Shown piece by piece: positions 9,761 through 18,162 of a DNA stretch of 64,000 bases (position 1 is the first letter of the stretch; the number at the start of each line of letters is the position of its first letter). The stretch covers positions 45,650 to 109,649 of the forward strand of contig NZ_JQSG02000006.1 of NCBI RefSeq assembly GCF_000754095.2, given 5' to 3'. The notes under the pieces are model-generated. The model was not told the origin of the DNA. It did no database searches and saw only the letters and a program-made list of their open reading frames with translations. This DNA comes from Acidihalobacter prosperus. GTDB lineage: Bacteria > Pseudomonadota > Gammaproteobacteria > DSM-5130 > Acidihalobacteraceae. A program made the translations under genes and the position numbers.

Positions 9761-10879
9761 TCAGCTCGACTGCCCCTCGACCCCCTTGACGAACCATTGC
9801 AGGCCAAGCAGGTCATTATCCGTCAACGTCTTGCCGGCAGGCACCTTCAGCGTGCCCTTCTGGTCGTACAACGGCCCCTTGAAGATCGCAAAACTGCCAT
9901 CCTCGATGGCCTTCTTGCGCTTGTACACGAGATCGGCGACGGGCTTGGGGATTGCCGGGTTGAGCGGCGCGAGCTGCACCATGCCGGACTTGAGGCCGCC
10001 CCACACCGAGCCGGACTTCCACTTGCCCTCGAGTACCTTGCGCGCGGTTTCGTAGTAATAGGGCGCCCAGTCGTCGACCACACCCGTCAGCTGCGCGTGC
10101 GGGCCGTACTGCTTCTGGTCGGAATCCTGGCAGAAGGCGTAGATACCCTTGCTCTCGGCCACCTGCATCGGCGCCGGGGAATCGGTATGCGTGGCGATCA
10201 CGTCGCAGCCGGAAGCAGCCAGGGTCAGCGCAGCCTCGCGCTCCTTGGACGGGTCGTACCAGGTGTTCACCCACACGGTCTTGACCGTGGCCTTGGGGTT
10301 GGTTTCGTGCAAGCCAATGGTGAAGGCGTCGACCACGCGGTACACCTCGGGGATCGGGAACGGCAGGATGAAGCCGATCTTGTCGGTCTTGGTCATCGCG
10401 CCCGCGACCAGCCCGGTGAGGTACTGCGCCTCGTAGAAACGTCCGTTGTAGTTGCCCATGTTCGGCGCGGTCTTGAAGCCGGTGGCCTGCTCGAAGATCA
10501 CGTGCGGGAATTCCTTGGCGACCTTGAGCGTGGGGTCCATGTAGCCGAAGGAGGTGGTGAAGATCAGCTGATGCCCGGTCTGCGCCAGACGGCGGATCAC
10601 CGGCTCCGACTTGGCCTCGGCAACGTCGGCCACGTAGTTGGACACGACCTTGCCGGCGAGCATCTTGTCCATGTACTTGCGGCCGAGTTCGTGCTGATAG
10701 GTCCAGCCGATGTCGCCGATCGGATCGACGTAGACGAAACCGACCTTGAGCGGCTTCTTCAGCGGAATGCGGTAGTACTCGCTGGCCATGCTGCGCCCCG
10801 GCAGACCACCCAGGGCGCCGGCCGCGGCCAGGGCGCCCATGCCCTTGAGGAAATCACGACGTGAACTCATCTTTGCCAT
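9761..10879 (-). CDS. BMP-family (NupA/TmpC-like) ABC transporter substrate-binding protein, Tat-exported
   Basis: 372 residues. The N-terminus has a twin-arginine signal (SSRRDFLKGMGALAAAG), so it is probably exported folded. The mature part begins near SEYYRIPLKKPLKVGFVY and has the periplasmic BMP fold (VGFVYVDPIGDIGWTYQHE, GFILPFPIPEVYRVVDAF, GCDVIATHTDSPAPMQVAE). BMP proteins bind purine or pyrimidine nucleosides and related compounds. It is encoded directly downstream of two permeases and a double ATPase of the matching transporter class. A Tat signal on a BMP protein is less common than a Sec or lipoprotein signal. The ligand is inferred as a nucleobase or nucleoside from neighbours. 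Confidence 0.88.
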   Translation of the reverse strand: MAKMSSRRDFLKGMGALAAAGALGGLPGRSMASEYYRIPLKKPLKVGFVYVDPIGDIGWTYQHELGRKYMDKMLAGKVVSNYVADVAEAKSEPVIRRLAQTGHQLIFTTSFGYMDPTLKVAKEFPHVIFEQATGFKTAPNMGNYNGRFYEAQYLTGLVAGAMTKTDKIGFILPFPIPEVYRVVDAFTIGLHETNPKATVKTVWVNTWYDPSKEREAALTLAASGCDVIATHTDSPAPMQVAESKGIYAFCQDSDQKQYGPHAQLTGVVDDWAPYYYETARKVLEGKWKSGSVWGGLKSGMVQLAPLNPAIPKPVADLVYKRKKAIEDGSFAIFKGPLYDQKGTLKVPAGKTLTDNDLLGLQWFVKGVEGQSS

Positions 10880-10941
10880 CTCCTTGCGTGTGAAGATCGA
10901 ACGAACCCGACCGCGGGCGCATCAAGCCCACCCCGCCGCCT

Positions 10942-11868
10942 TCAGGACTCGGCCCTGAACGGGCGCCCGAGCGCGGCCGGCGTGTGCAGCCGGATGCGCA
11001 TCGGATCGCGCGAGATCAGAACCAGCGCCGTCAGCACGGCCAGATAGGGCAATGCCGACAGAAAATACGTGTTCACCTGCAGACCCGCCGCCTGCGAGAA
11101 CAGCTGGCCGATGCCGACGCCGGCGAACAGCCAGGCGCCGAGCAGCAGGCGCAGCGGACGCCAGGTGGCGAACACCACCAGGCCGACCGCGATCCAGCCT
11201 TGCCCCGCGACCATGCCCTGCGCCCACATCGGCGTGTACACCGTGGACAGGAAGGCGCCGCCGAGGCCCGCCATCGCACCGCCGAACAGCGCCGCGGCGT
11301 AGCGGATCGCGATCACCGGCAGGCCGAGACCGCGCGCCACCTGCGGGTCCTCGCCCACGCTCTTGAGCATCAGACCGCCGCGCGTCGCGCGCAGGTACCA
11401 GGCCAGCCCCAGCACCAGCAGGATCGCGAAGTACACCGGCAGGCTGTGATGGAACAGCACCGGGCCGAGCAGGGGTATGTGCTGCAGCAGCGGCACCGGC
11501 GCATCGCCGAGCGGATGGATCGATTTGCCGGCGTAAGGCTGGCCGACGAAGGCGCTCAGGCCGTGACCGAAGATGGTCAGCGCGAGCCCCGTGGCCACCT
11601 GATCGGCGGCGAGCTGCACGGTCAGCCAGGCGTAGATCAGCGCGCAGAACAGACCCGCCGCGGCACCGGCGAACAGCCCGACGACCGGGCTGCCGGTGTG
11701 GTAGGCGGCGATGAAGCCGGCCGCGGCGCCGACCGTCATCATGCCCTCGACGCCGAGGTTGAGCAGGCCCGCACGCTCGGTGACCAGTTCGCCGGCCGAG
11801 GCCAGCAGCAGCGGGGTGGCGGCCACCACCACGCTGCCCCCGATCGAGGTCCACAAGTCGAGGCTCAT
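10942..11868 (-). CDS. BMP-type ABC transporter permease, second subunit
   Basis: 308 residues from an ATG in the ATGA overlap with the first permease gene; the open frame extends further upstream only as a shadow of that gene. Hydrophobic throughout, with the NupQ/BranchPerm-type signatures LLLASAGELVTERAGLLNLG and EGMMTVGAAAGF and a cytoplasmic-loop coupling region SVGEDPQVARGLGL. It forms the membrane channel of the purine/nucleobase importer with the adjacent permease. Confidence 0.9.
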   Translation of the reverse strand: MSLDLWTSIGGSVVVAATPLLLASAGELVTERAGLLNLGVEGMMTVGAAAGFIAAYHTGSPVVGLFAGAAAGLFCALIYAWLTVQLAADQVATGLALTIFGHGLSAFVGQPYAGKSIHPLGDAPVPLLQHIPLLGPVLFHHSLPVYFAILLVLGLAWYLRATRGGLMLKSVGEDPQVARGLGLPVIAIRYAAALFGGAMAGLGGAFLSTVYTPMWAQGMVAGQGWIAVGLVVFATWRPLRLLLGAWLFAGVGIGQLFSQAAGLQVNTYFLSALPYLAVLTALVLISRDPMRIRLHTPAALGRPFRAES

Positions 11869-12926
11869 GCCGGCACCCGCCGCAGCCGGTAGCGCACCAG
11901 CACGTTGGCCGCGAGCAGGGTGAACAGCAGCACGCCCTGCAGCAGCTGGGTCAGCGCCACCGGCAGGCCCATGGTGATCTGGGCGTTGTCCGCGCCGACG
12001 TAGAACAGGCCGACCAGCAGGGCCGCCGGCAGCACGCCGAGCGGATTGAGCTGGCCGAGGTAGGCCACGATGATCGCGGCGAAGCCGATGTCCGAGTAGA
12101 TGTTCGGGCGCAGCTGGTCGATCGGCCCGGCCACCTGCAGGATGCCCGCCAGCCCCGCGCAGGCGCCGCTGAGCAGGAAGGCCTGCCACACCGTGCGCCC
12201 GCGGCTGAAGCCCGCGTAGCGCGCGGCCGGCGCGCTGGCCGAGACGCGCACCTGGAAACCGAACAGCGACCCGCGCAGCAGCAGCCACACCAGCGGCGCC
12301 GCGAAGAAGGCGCACAGCGCGCCGAGGTCGAACTGCGTCTGCGGCCAGACGATCGGCAGGCTGGCCGCATCCGGAAACGAGATCGAACCGGGAAAGCCGT
12401 AGCTGTGCGGATCGCGCCAGGGACCGAAGGTGAGATAGCGCAGCAGGTACAGCGCCACGTAGTCCAGCATCAGGCTGGTGAGGATCTCGTTGGCGTTGAA
12501 GCGCGTGTTGAGCAGCGCCGGGATCGCGCCGTAGGCGGCACCGCCGACGGCGCCGAGCAGCACCATCGCCGGCAGCAGCCAGGCGCTGGTGGCGTCCGGG
12601 TGATACACGATCAGCGAGCTGCCGAGCACCGCGCCGATCACGTACTGGCCCTGCGCGCCGATGTTCCACACCCGGGCGCGGTAGGCGACCACCAGCCCCG
12701 CGCCGATGAGCGCGAGCGGCGCCGCCTTGACCAGCACGTCGGACCAGCCGGACGCGCTGCCGAAGGGCGCCAGGAACAGTGCGTAGAAACCGCCGAGCGG
12801 GGGATGTCCGGAGGCTGCGAGCACCGCGAAGGCAACCAGTGCGGTGCCGCCCACCGCGAGCAGCGGCGCGGCGAACTGCATGCGGGTGGAAGGCCGCGCG
12901 CGCGCCTGCAGTCTAAGCCGCAGCAT
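11865..12926 (-). CDS. BMP-type ABC transporter permease, first subunit
   Basis: 353 residues with about eight to ten hydrophobic segments. Family signatures include LIGAGLVVAYRARVWNIGAQGQYVIG and the ALLNTRFNANEILTSLMLDY segment. It overlaps the ATPase gene by 14 bp upstream and the second permease gene by four bases downstream, so translation of the transporter subunits is coupled. An internal ATG 15 codons on is an alternative start. Confidence 0.9.
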   Translation of the reverse strand: MLRLRLQARARPSTRMQFAAPLLAVGGTALVAFAVLAASGHPPLGGFYALFLAPFGSASGWSDVLVKAAPLALIGAGLVVAYRARVWNIGAQGQYVIGAVLGSSLIVYHPDATSAWLLPAMVLLGAVGGAAYGAIPALLNTRFNANEILTSLMLDYVALYLLRYLTFGPWRDPHSYGFPGSISFPDAASLPIVWPQTQFDLGALCAFFAAPLVWLLLRGSLFGFQVRVSASAPAARYAGFSRGRTVWQAFLLSGACAGLAGILQVAGPIDQLRPNIYSDIGFAAIIVAYLGQLNPLGVLPAALLVGLFYVGADNAQITMGLPVALTQLLQGVLLFTLLAANVLVRYRLRRVPA

Positions 12927-14490
12927 CGGGCACCTCCGCTTCCAGGCCGCGACCGCCCATCAGCTGACCGAGCTGCGCGCGGCCGACTTCGGCCACCGGC
13001 CGCGCCGACGACACCCGTCCGCCGCTGATCACCGCCACGCGGTCGGCCAGGGCGAGCAGTTCGTCGAGGTCGTCGGAGATTACCAGCAGGGCCGTACCCT
13101 GCTCGCGCAGCGCGAGCAGGGCGTCCTGAATGCGCCGCGCCGCAGCGACGTCGACGCCCCAGGTGGGCTGCGCGACGACGAAGATCTCCGGGGTCTCGTC
13201 CAGCTCGCGGCCGACGATGAATTTCTGCAGGTTGCCGCCCGACAGCGAGGACGCCGGCATGCCGACGCCGGCCTGGCGCACCTGATAGCGTTCGCAGATC
13301 GCCTGCGCCCAGTTCCGCGCCGCCGCCAGCGACACCCAGCCGAAGCGCGTCGCCTTCGGCCAGCGCGTGAGCAGGGCGTTGTCGATCAAAGAGAGGCTGG
13401 GCACGGCGCCGGTGCCCTGACGATCCTCCGGCACGTAACGCAGTCCGCGCCGGCGGCGTTCGGCCACGCCCATCCGCCCCACCGGTTCGCCGTCGATCAG
13501 CACGCAGTCGGCCGGCACCGGGCGCTCGCCCACCAGCGCGGCGAGCAGTTCCTGCTGGCCGTTGCCCGAAACCCCGGCCAGCCCCAGGATCTCGCCGCGC
13601 CTGAGCTCCAGGGAAGCCCGACTCAGCGCGGTGCCGTGCGGATGGTCGGGCGCGAGATCGAGCCCCTGCAGCGCCAGGCGGACCTCGCCGGCGCCGGCCA
13701 CCGCGCGACGCTCGCGCAGGGCCGGCGGGCGGTCGCCGACCATCAGCGTGGCCAGCTCGTCCACCGTCACGTCCGCCATGTCGCGGCGCGCGACCACCCT
13801 GCCGCCGCGCAGCACGGTGACGCGCTCGCACAGCGCCTTGACCTCGTCGAGCTTGTGGCTGACGAACAGGATGCTCAGCCCCTGCGCGGCAAGCCGGCGC
13901 AGCACCTCGAACAGCCCGGCCACTTCCTGCGGCGTGAGCACCGCGGTCGGCTCGTCGAGAATCAACAGCTTGAGCGGCTCCTCCTGCAGCAGGCAGCGCA
14001 GGATCTCGACCCGCTGGCGCTGCCCGACCGACAGGCTGTGCACCGGCCGGTGCGGCTCGACCGCCAGACCGTAGCGGCCTTCCGCCTCGGCCACGCGTGC
14101 GGCCACGCGCTCGGGCTCCCAGCGTCCGCGCCGATTGAGCGTGAGCGCCAGATTCTCGGCCACGGTGAGACTTTCGAGCAGGGAAAAGTGCTGCTGCACC
14201 ATGCCCATGCCGAGGCGACGCGCATGCAGCGGCCCCTCGATCACGGTCTCGCGGCCTTCCCAGAGGATCGAACCCTCGTCGGGTGCGAGCAGGCCGTAGA
14301 TCATCTTCATCAGCGTGCTCTTGCCGGCGCCGTTCTCGCCCAGCAGGGCATGAATCTCGCCGGCGCGGACGCTCACGTCGACCCGGTCGTTGGCGACCAC
14401 ACCCGGAAACCGTTTGGTCAGACCGAGCAAAGCAAGCCGGGCATCGCGCCTCGGCGCCGGCACGGCCATGGAAGAATCGTGGGCAGTCAT
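12913..14490 (-). CDS. BMP-type ABC transporter double ATP-binding protein
   Basis: 525 residues with two fused nucleotide-binding domains, as in sugar and nucleoside importers. Domain 1 has Walker A GENGAGKST, signature LSVGQRQRVEI and Walker B LLILDEPT. Domain 2 has a degenerate Walker A (GVSGNGQQELL), signature LSGGNLQKFIVG and VVAQPTWGVD in place of Walker B, a degeneracy usual for this class. It is the first gene of the leftward operon, preceded by a sigma-54-like promoter and an operator-like dyad. Confidence 0.92.
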   Translation of the reverse strand: MTAHDSSMAVPAPRRDARLALLGLTKRFPGVVANDRVDVSVRAGEIHALLGENGAGKSTLMKMIYGLLAPDEGSILWEGRETVIEGPLHARRLGMGMVQQHFSLLESLTVAENLALTLNRRGRWEPERVAARVAEAEGRYGLAVEPHRPVHSLSVGQRQRVEILRCLLQEEPLKLLILDEPTAVLTPQEVAGLFEVLRRLAAQGLSILFVSHKLDEVKALCERVTVLRGGRVVARRDMADVTVDELATLMVGDRPPALRERRAVAGAGEVRLALQGLDLAPDHPHGTALSRASLELRRGEILGLAGVSGNGQQELLAALVGERPVPADCVLIDGEPVGRMGVAERRRRGLRYVPEDRQGTGAVPSLSLIDNALLTRWPKATRFGWVSLAAARNWAQAICERYQVRQAGVGMPASSLSGGNLQKFIVGRELDETPEIFVVAQPTWGVDVAAARRIQDALLALREQGTALLVISDDLDELLALADRVAVISGGRVSSARPVAEVGRAQLGQLMGGRGLEAEVPDAAA

Positions 14491-14523
14491 GAGCTGGTCG
14501 GTCGACTCGATCCGTCATTCTTA

Positions 14524-14541
14524 TGCATACAACGATGCATG
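14524..14541. promoter_or_regulatory. Operator-like dyad, left copy (TGCATACAACGATGCATG)
   Basis: The 18-bp sequence has TGCAT arms on both sides and differs at only two positions from the copy at 14816-14833. It lies 34 bp upstream of the ATPase start codon and about 20-35 bp downstream of the transcription start predicted from the -24/-12 element, a repressor-like position. The half-site resembles sites of GntR-type regulators, but no regulator gene lies beside it. Confidence 0.6.
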
Positions 14542-14570
14542 TATTCACGATTGATGCCAGCGTGCAGTCC

Positions 14571-14585
14571 GCAACCGTTCTGCCA
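14571..14585 (-). promoter_or_regulatory. Sigma-54 type -24/-12 promoter for the transporter operon
   Basis: Read on the minus strand the sequence is TGGCAGAACGGTTGC. It has GG and GC exactly ten bases apart, a TTGC -12 element and a TGGCA -24 element (consensus TGGCACG-N4-TTGCW). The predicted start is near 14559, followed by the left operator and the ATPase gene. Confidence 0.6.
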
Positions 14586-14702
14586 TGGAGGGTGCTCGCG
14601 GCGCCTGCAGTGAACGCAAGATTCGGACCGCCTCGGATGCGCCGGACCAACCGCCGCGCACGGCCACGACTCGCTCGCCTACAGTGCCATTTCGGCGCGC
14701 AC

Positions 14703-14717
14703 GCACTTTTTTGGTGC
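14703..14717. promoter_or_regulatory. NtrC-like enhancer site between the divergent promoters
   Basis: GCACTTTTTTGGTGC keeps the half-sites and 15-bp length of the classical NtrC site (GCACCA-N3-TGGTGC), with two mismatches in the left arm. It lies 83 bp from the -24 element of the rightward promoter and 118 bp from that of the leftward one, in the normal enhancer range for both. It can also form a short hairpin, but the position favours an activator site. Confidence 0.5.
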
Positions 14718-14799
14718 GAGCAGCCCGCCCCGCTTGCGCCATCTCCAAACCACCCATGGCTGGCCCAAGCCCTGCATGGAGCGGATAGACACATCCCAG

Positions 14800-14815
14800 T
14801 GGCACGCATTCTGCT
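14800..14815 (+). promoter_or_regulatory. Sigma-54 type -24/-12 promoter for the molybdenum hydroxylase operon
   Basis: TGGCACG-CATT-CTGCT matches the sigma-54 consensus perfectly at -24 and with one mismatch at -12; GG and GC are ten bases apart. The predicted start near 14826 falls inside the right operator copy, about 50 bp before the GTG start at 14878. Confidence 0.68.
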
Positions 14816-14833
14816 TGCATACATCGTTGCATG
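14816..14833. promoter_or_regulatory. Operator-like dyad, right copy (TGCATACATCGTTGCATG)
   Basis: This copy matches the left one at 16 of 18 positions. It directly abuts the -12 element of the rightward promoter and covers the predicted transcription start, as expected for a repressor operator. Two conserved copies at two divergent promoters argue for a specific regulator shared by both operons. Confidence 0.62.
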
Positions 14834-14877
14834 ACCATTGGCGCAGCCGGACGCGCATTGCAGGGAGAGGCGGCAAC

Positions 14878-17121
14878 GTGAGCGACACCCTCGGCACCAG
14901 CCCGATACGCGTGGATGCGGACGACAAGCTCGCCGGCCGCACGCGCTACGTGGACGACATCGTCTATCCGGACATGCTCCACGCCGCGACCCTGCGCACC
15001 TGCCATCCGGGCGGCAGGCTGGGCGGCATCTGCCTCGATCCCGACCGCGACTGGTCCGAATTCGTGATCGTGACCGCCGCCGACGTTCCTGGCGCCAACT
15101 GCGTCAAGGCCATCGCTGAAGACCAGCCGGTGCTCGCCGCCGGCGAATACCGCCATGCCGCCGAGCCGGTGGCGCTGATCGCCCACCCCGACCGCGCACG
15201 CCTGGCCGAGGCGCTGGCGCATATCGAAGTGATCGAAACGCCGGGACCGGAACCGCTGTTCGACGCGGACGAGGCACTGGCCTCGTCGCGGCGCATCGTG
15301 CCGGACAACGTCTTCACCGATTACACCCTGGCCAAGGGCGACCTCGCCGAGGGCGAGCGCCAGGCCGCCGCGGTGGTCGAGGGCACCTTCCGCACCGGCG
15401 CGCAGGAGCATGTCTACATCGAGCCGCAGGGCATGATCGGGCGCCTGATGCCCGACGGCGAACTGCGCATCGAGGGCTCGATGCAGTGCCCTTATTACGT
15501 GCTCGACGCCCTGGTGCACGCCACCGGCCTGCCGGCCGAGCGCATCCGCGTCGTGCAGACGGCCACCGGCGGCGGTTTCGGCGGCAAGGAAGAATACCCC
15601 TCGATGATCGCCTGCCACGTCGCCCTGCTCGCGCTCAAGGCGGGCGGGCGCCCGGTGAAGATGATCTACGACCGCGGCGAGGACATGCGCGCCACGCCCA
15701 AGCGCCACCCCTCGCGCAGCCGCGTGCGCGTCGGCGCCGACGCCGACGGCCGGCTGTGTCTGATCGATTTCGACTTCGCGCTCGACGGCGGCGCCTACAC
15801 CACGCTCAGCCCGGTGGTGCTGTCGCGCGGCGTGATCCACGCCCCCGGCCCCTACCGCTGCGAGCACGTTCGCGTGCGCGGCCGCGCGGTGGCCACCAAC
15901 CACCCGCCCTTCGGCGCCTTCCGCGGCTTCGGCGCGCCGCAGAGCATCTTCGCCCTGGAAGCGGCGCTCGATCGTCTGGCCGAACGGCTGGGGCTCGACC
16001 CCGCCGAACTGCGCCGGCGCAACCTGCTCGCGCCGGGCGACCGCTCGGCCACCGGCCAGCTCGCGGGCGACGACGCGGTCGCCGACGCCGTGCTCGCACA
16101 GGCGCTCGCGGAAAGCGACTACGTCCAGCGGCGCGCCGCGCACGAGGCCTGGAACCGCGCCGGCCACCGCACGCGCCGCGGCATCGGCCTCGCCACCTTC
16201 TGCCACGGCTCAGGCTTCACCGGCAACGGCGAGGTCAACCTGCGCTCCAGGGCCGGCCTGCGCGTCACCGCGGACGGCGTCGTCGAGCTGCTGAGCTCCA
16301 GCACCGAGATCGGCCAGGGCATGGCCACCACCTTCACCCAGATCGCGGCCGACGCGCTGCATCTGCCGATCGCCCGCGTCCGCGTCGCGCCGACCGACAC
16401 CCAGGTGGTGCCGAATTCCGGCCCCACGGTGGCCTCGCGCACCTGCATGGTCGTCGGACGCCTGATCCAGGATGCCGCCCGCACGATGATCGAGCGGCTG
16501 AGCGCCGAGGCCGGCCTGCCCGGGCAATACGACGAGGCCGCCTTCGCCGCGGCCTGCGCCCGCCTGCACGCCGCCGGCGGGAATACCGTCGAGATCGCAC
16601 AGTACCGTGCACCTGCCGGGGTCGAATGGGACGACCAACACTTCCGCGGCGCAGCCTATGCCAGCTACGCCTGGGCCGCCTACATCGCCGACATCGAGAT
16701 CGATCTCGATACCCTCGCCGTGAATGTGCGGGATTTCGTCGCCGTGCAGGAGATCGGCCGCGCGGTGCATCCGGTGATCGCCGCCGGTCAGATCGAGGGC
16801 GGCGTCGCCCAAGGCATCGGCCTCGCGCTGTTCGAGGATGTGGTGTGGAACGACGCCGGGGTGATGACCAACGACCGCATCACCCACTACATCCTGCCGA
16901 CCAGCGCCGACCTGCCGCCGATCCGCGTCTTCTTCCAGGAAACCGCCGACGCCCCCGGCCCCGGCGGCGCCAAGGGCATCGGCGAGCTGCCGATGGACGG
17001 CCCCGCGCCGGCGGTGGCCAATGCCGTCCGCCACGCCCTCGGCGTAGACATCGATGCCGTGCCGATCCTGCCCGAACACCTACTCGCAAAGCTCACGACC
17101 GACCACAAGGATGTCGCATGA
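14878..17121 (+). CDS. Molybdenum hydroxylase large (molybdopterin-binding) subunit, xanthine dehydrogenase type
   Basis: 747 residues from the GTG at 14878, chosen because GGGAGAGG lies 8 bp upstream and SDTLGTSPIRVDADDKLAGR is the usual start of this subunit. Molybdopterin motifs are present: GGGFGGKE, GAFRGFGAPQ and a C-terminal GAKGIGELP. E238, R317 and F351 align by motif and spacing with the bovine xanthine oxidase substrate-binding residues Glu802, Arg880 and Phe914, and E703 with the catalytic Glu1261. The first two are replaced in aldehyde oxidases, so a purine- or pyrimidine-like substrate is favoured. It needs the 2Fe-2S and FAD subunits encoded downstream. Start of the rightward operon, overlapping the next gene by ATGA. 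Confidence 0.9.
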   Translation: MSDTLGTSPIRVDADDKLAGRTRYVDDIVYPDMLHAATLRTCHPGGRLGGICLDPDRDWSEFVIVTAADVPGANCVKAIAEDQPVLAAGEYRHAAEPVALIAHPDRARLAEALAHIEVIETPGPEPLFDADEALASSRRIVPDNVFTDYTLAKGDLAEGERQAAAVVEGTFRTGAQEHVYIEPQGMIGRLMPDGELRIEGSMQCPYYVLDALVHATGLPAERIRVVQTATGGGFGGKEEYPSMIACHVALLALKAGGRPVKMIYDRGEDMRATPKRHPSRSRVRVGADADGRLCLIDFDFALDGGAYTTLSPVVLSRGVIHAPGPYRCEHVRVRGRAVATNHPPFGAFRGFGAPQSIFALEAALDRLAERLGLDPAELRRRNLLAPGDRSATGQLAGDDAVADAVLAQALAESDYVQRRAAHEAWNRAGHRTRRGIGLATFCHGSGFTGNGEVNLRSRAGLRVTADGVVELLSSSTEIGQGMATTFTQIAADALHLPIARVRVAPTDTQVVPNSGPTVASRTCMVVGRLIQDAARTMIERLSAEAGLPGQYDEAAFAAACARLHAAGGNTVEIAQYRAPAGVEWDDQHFRGAAYASYAWAAYIADIEIDLDTLAVNVRDFVAVQEIGRAVHPVIAAGQIEGGVAQGIGLALFEDVVWNDAGVMTNDRITHYILPTSADLPPIRVFFQETADAPGPGGAKGIGELPMDGPAPAVANAVRHALGVDIDAVPILPEHLLAKLTTDHKDVA

Positions 17122-18134
17122 AACGCCTGCTTACCCGACTGCTTCTCGGCCTGCTGCTGGTCGCTCCCGGCGCCTTCGCCGCGATCCCGGTCAAGGTGAT
17201 GGTACTTGCCGCCTTCCCGCCGGAACTCGCGCCCTGGCTCAAGCACATGAAACACCCGACCGAACTCAAGATCGCCGGCACCTACGCCCCGGTGTGGTGC
17301 GATGCCCGCCAGGTGTGCGTGACCGAAACCGGCGAGGCGCAGGTCAATTCCGCCACCACCGTCTCCGCCCTGCTCGCCAGCAGCCAGCTCGACATGACGC
17401 AGGCCCTGGTGCTGCGCGCCGGCATCGCCGGCGGCCCGCCCTGGGGGCAGGACACCCTGGGCGGCGCCTACTGGTCCGACTGGGTGATTTCCTGGGATCT
17501 CGGCCATCACCTCACGGCGATGTCGCACGGCCAGCCCGAACCGCGCTTCCTGCCGCTCGGCGACGACCAGCCGCCGCTCGGCACCGAGGCCTTCAAGCTC
17601 AATCCCTGGCTGGTCAATCTGGCCTTCGAGGTCACCCGCGAGATTCCGCTGGCCGACGACCTGCCGGCGATGAACAACCGCAAGCTCTACGCCGGGCAGG
17701 CCAACCGCCAGCCCCAGGTCGGCATCGGCGCGACCGTCACCGGCGACGACTTCTGGTCGGGCGTCGAGCTGTCGCGGCTCGCGCAGCAGATCGTCGACTA
17801 CTACACCCACGGTGCCGCGCGCTACGTGACCACCGCGATGGAGGAGACCGGCGACGCCGACGCCATGGCGCGGCGCGGCCTGCTCTCGCACTACCTCAGC
17901 CTGCGCACGATCAGCGACTTCGACCAGCCGCCGCCCGGCGAAACCGCCGCCGCCTGGCTGCTCGAACACAATTACCCCGGAGGCCGCATCGCCTTCGAGA
18001 ACGCCTACCGCGTCGGCAATGCCTTCGTCGATTATGTCCTGGCGCACCCGAAGCAGATCGCCCAGGCCATGCGCGCCGATCGCGTGCCCGCCACCCACTA
18101 CCCGCTGAGCGCGTCGGAGGCCATGGGCAAATGA
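17118..18134 (+). CDS. Exported purine nucleoside permease (NUP) family protein
   Basis: 338 residues with a Sec signal peptide (RLLLGLLLVAPGAFA, cleavage near residue 21). The mature protein matches the NUP family: VMVLAAFPPELAPWL, VCVTETGEAQVNSATTV, VLRAGIAGGPPWGQDTLGG, VSLR-like linkers and ATVTGDDFWSG, with YVTTAMEETGDA near the C-terminus. The family was named for a fungal nucleoside permease, but its fold is that of a nucleoside phosphorylase and there are no transmembrane helices here. A periplasmic nucleoside-cleaving or nucleoside-binding role is therefore plausible. Its position between molybdenum hydroxylase subunit genes ties it to nucleobase supply. Confidence 0.8.
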   Translation: MKRLLTRLLLGLLLVAPGAFAAIPVKVMVLAAFPPELAPWLKHMKHPTELKIAGTYAPVWCDARQVCVTETGEAQVNSATTVSALLASSQLDMTQALVLRAGIAGGPPWGQDTLGGAYWSDWVISWDLGHHLTAMSHGQPEPRFLPLGDDQPPLGTEAFKLNPWLVNLAFEVTREIPLADDLPAMNNRKLYAGQANRQPQVGIGATVTGDDFWSGVELSRLAQQIVDYYTHGAARYVTTAMEETGDADAMARRGLLSHYLSLRTISDFDQPPPGETAAAWLLEHNYPGGRIAFENAYRVGNAFVDYVLAHPKQIAQAMRADRVPATHYPLSASEAMGK

Positions 18135-18162
18135 CCACGCGCACACGTCAACGGAGCCGCCC

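Noticed and set aside
14689-14722. Hairpin around the T6 tract in the divergent promoter region as a terminator
   Set aside because: The stem is only five base pairs with the T-tract in the loop; its position between two promoters fits an activator site better.
15486-18134. 882-codon frame whose first part lies inside the molybdenum hydroxylase gene
   Set aside because: Only its end (17118-18134) is real, as the NUP-family protein; the Arg/Pro-rich front is a frame shadow.
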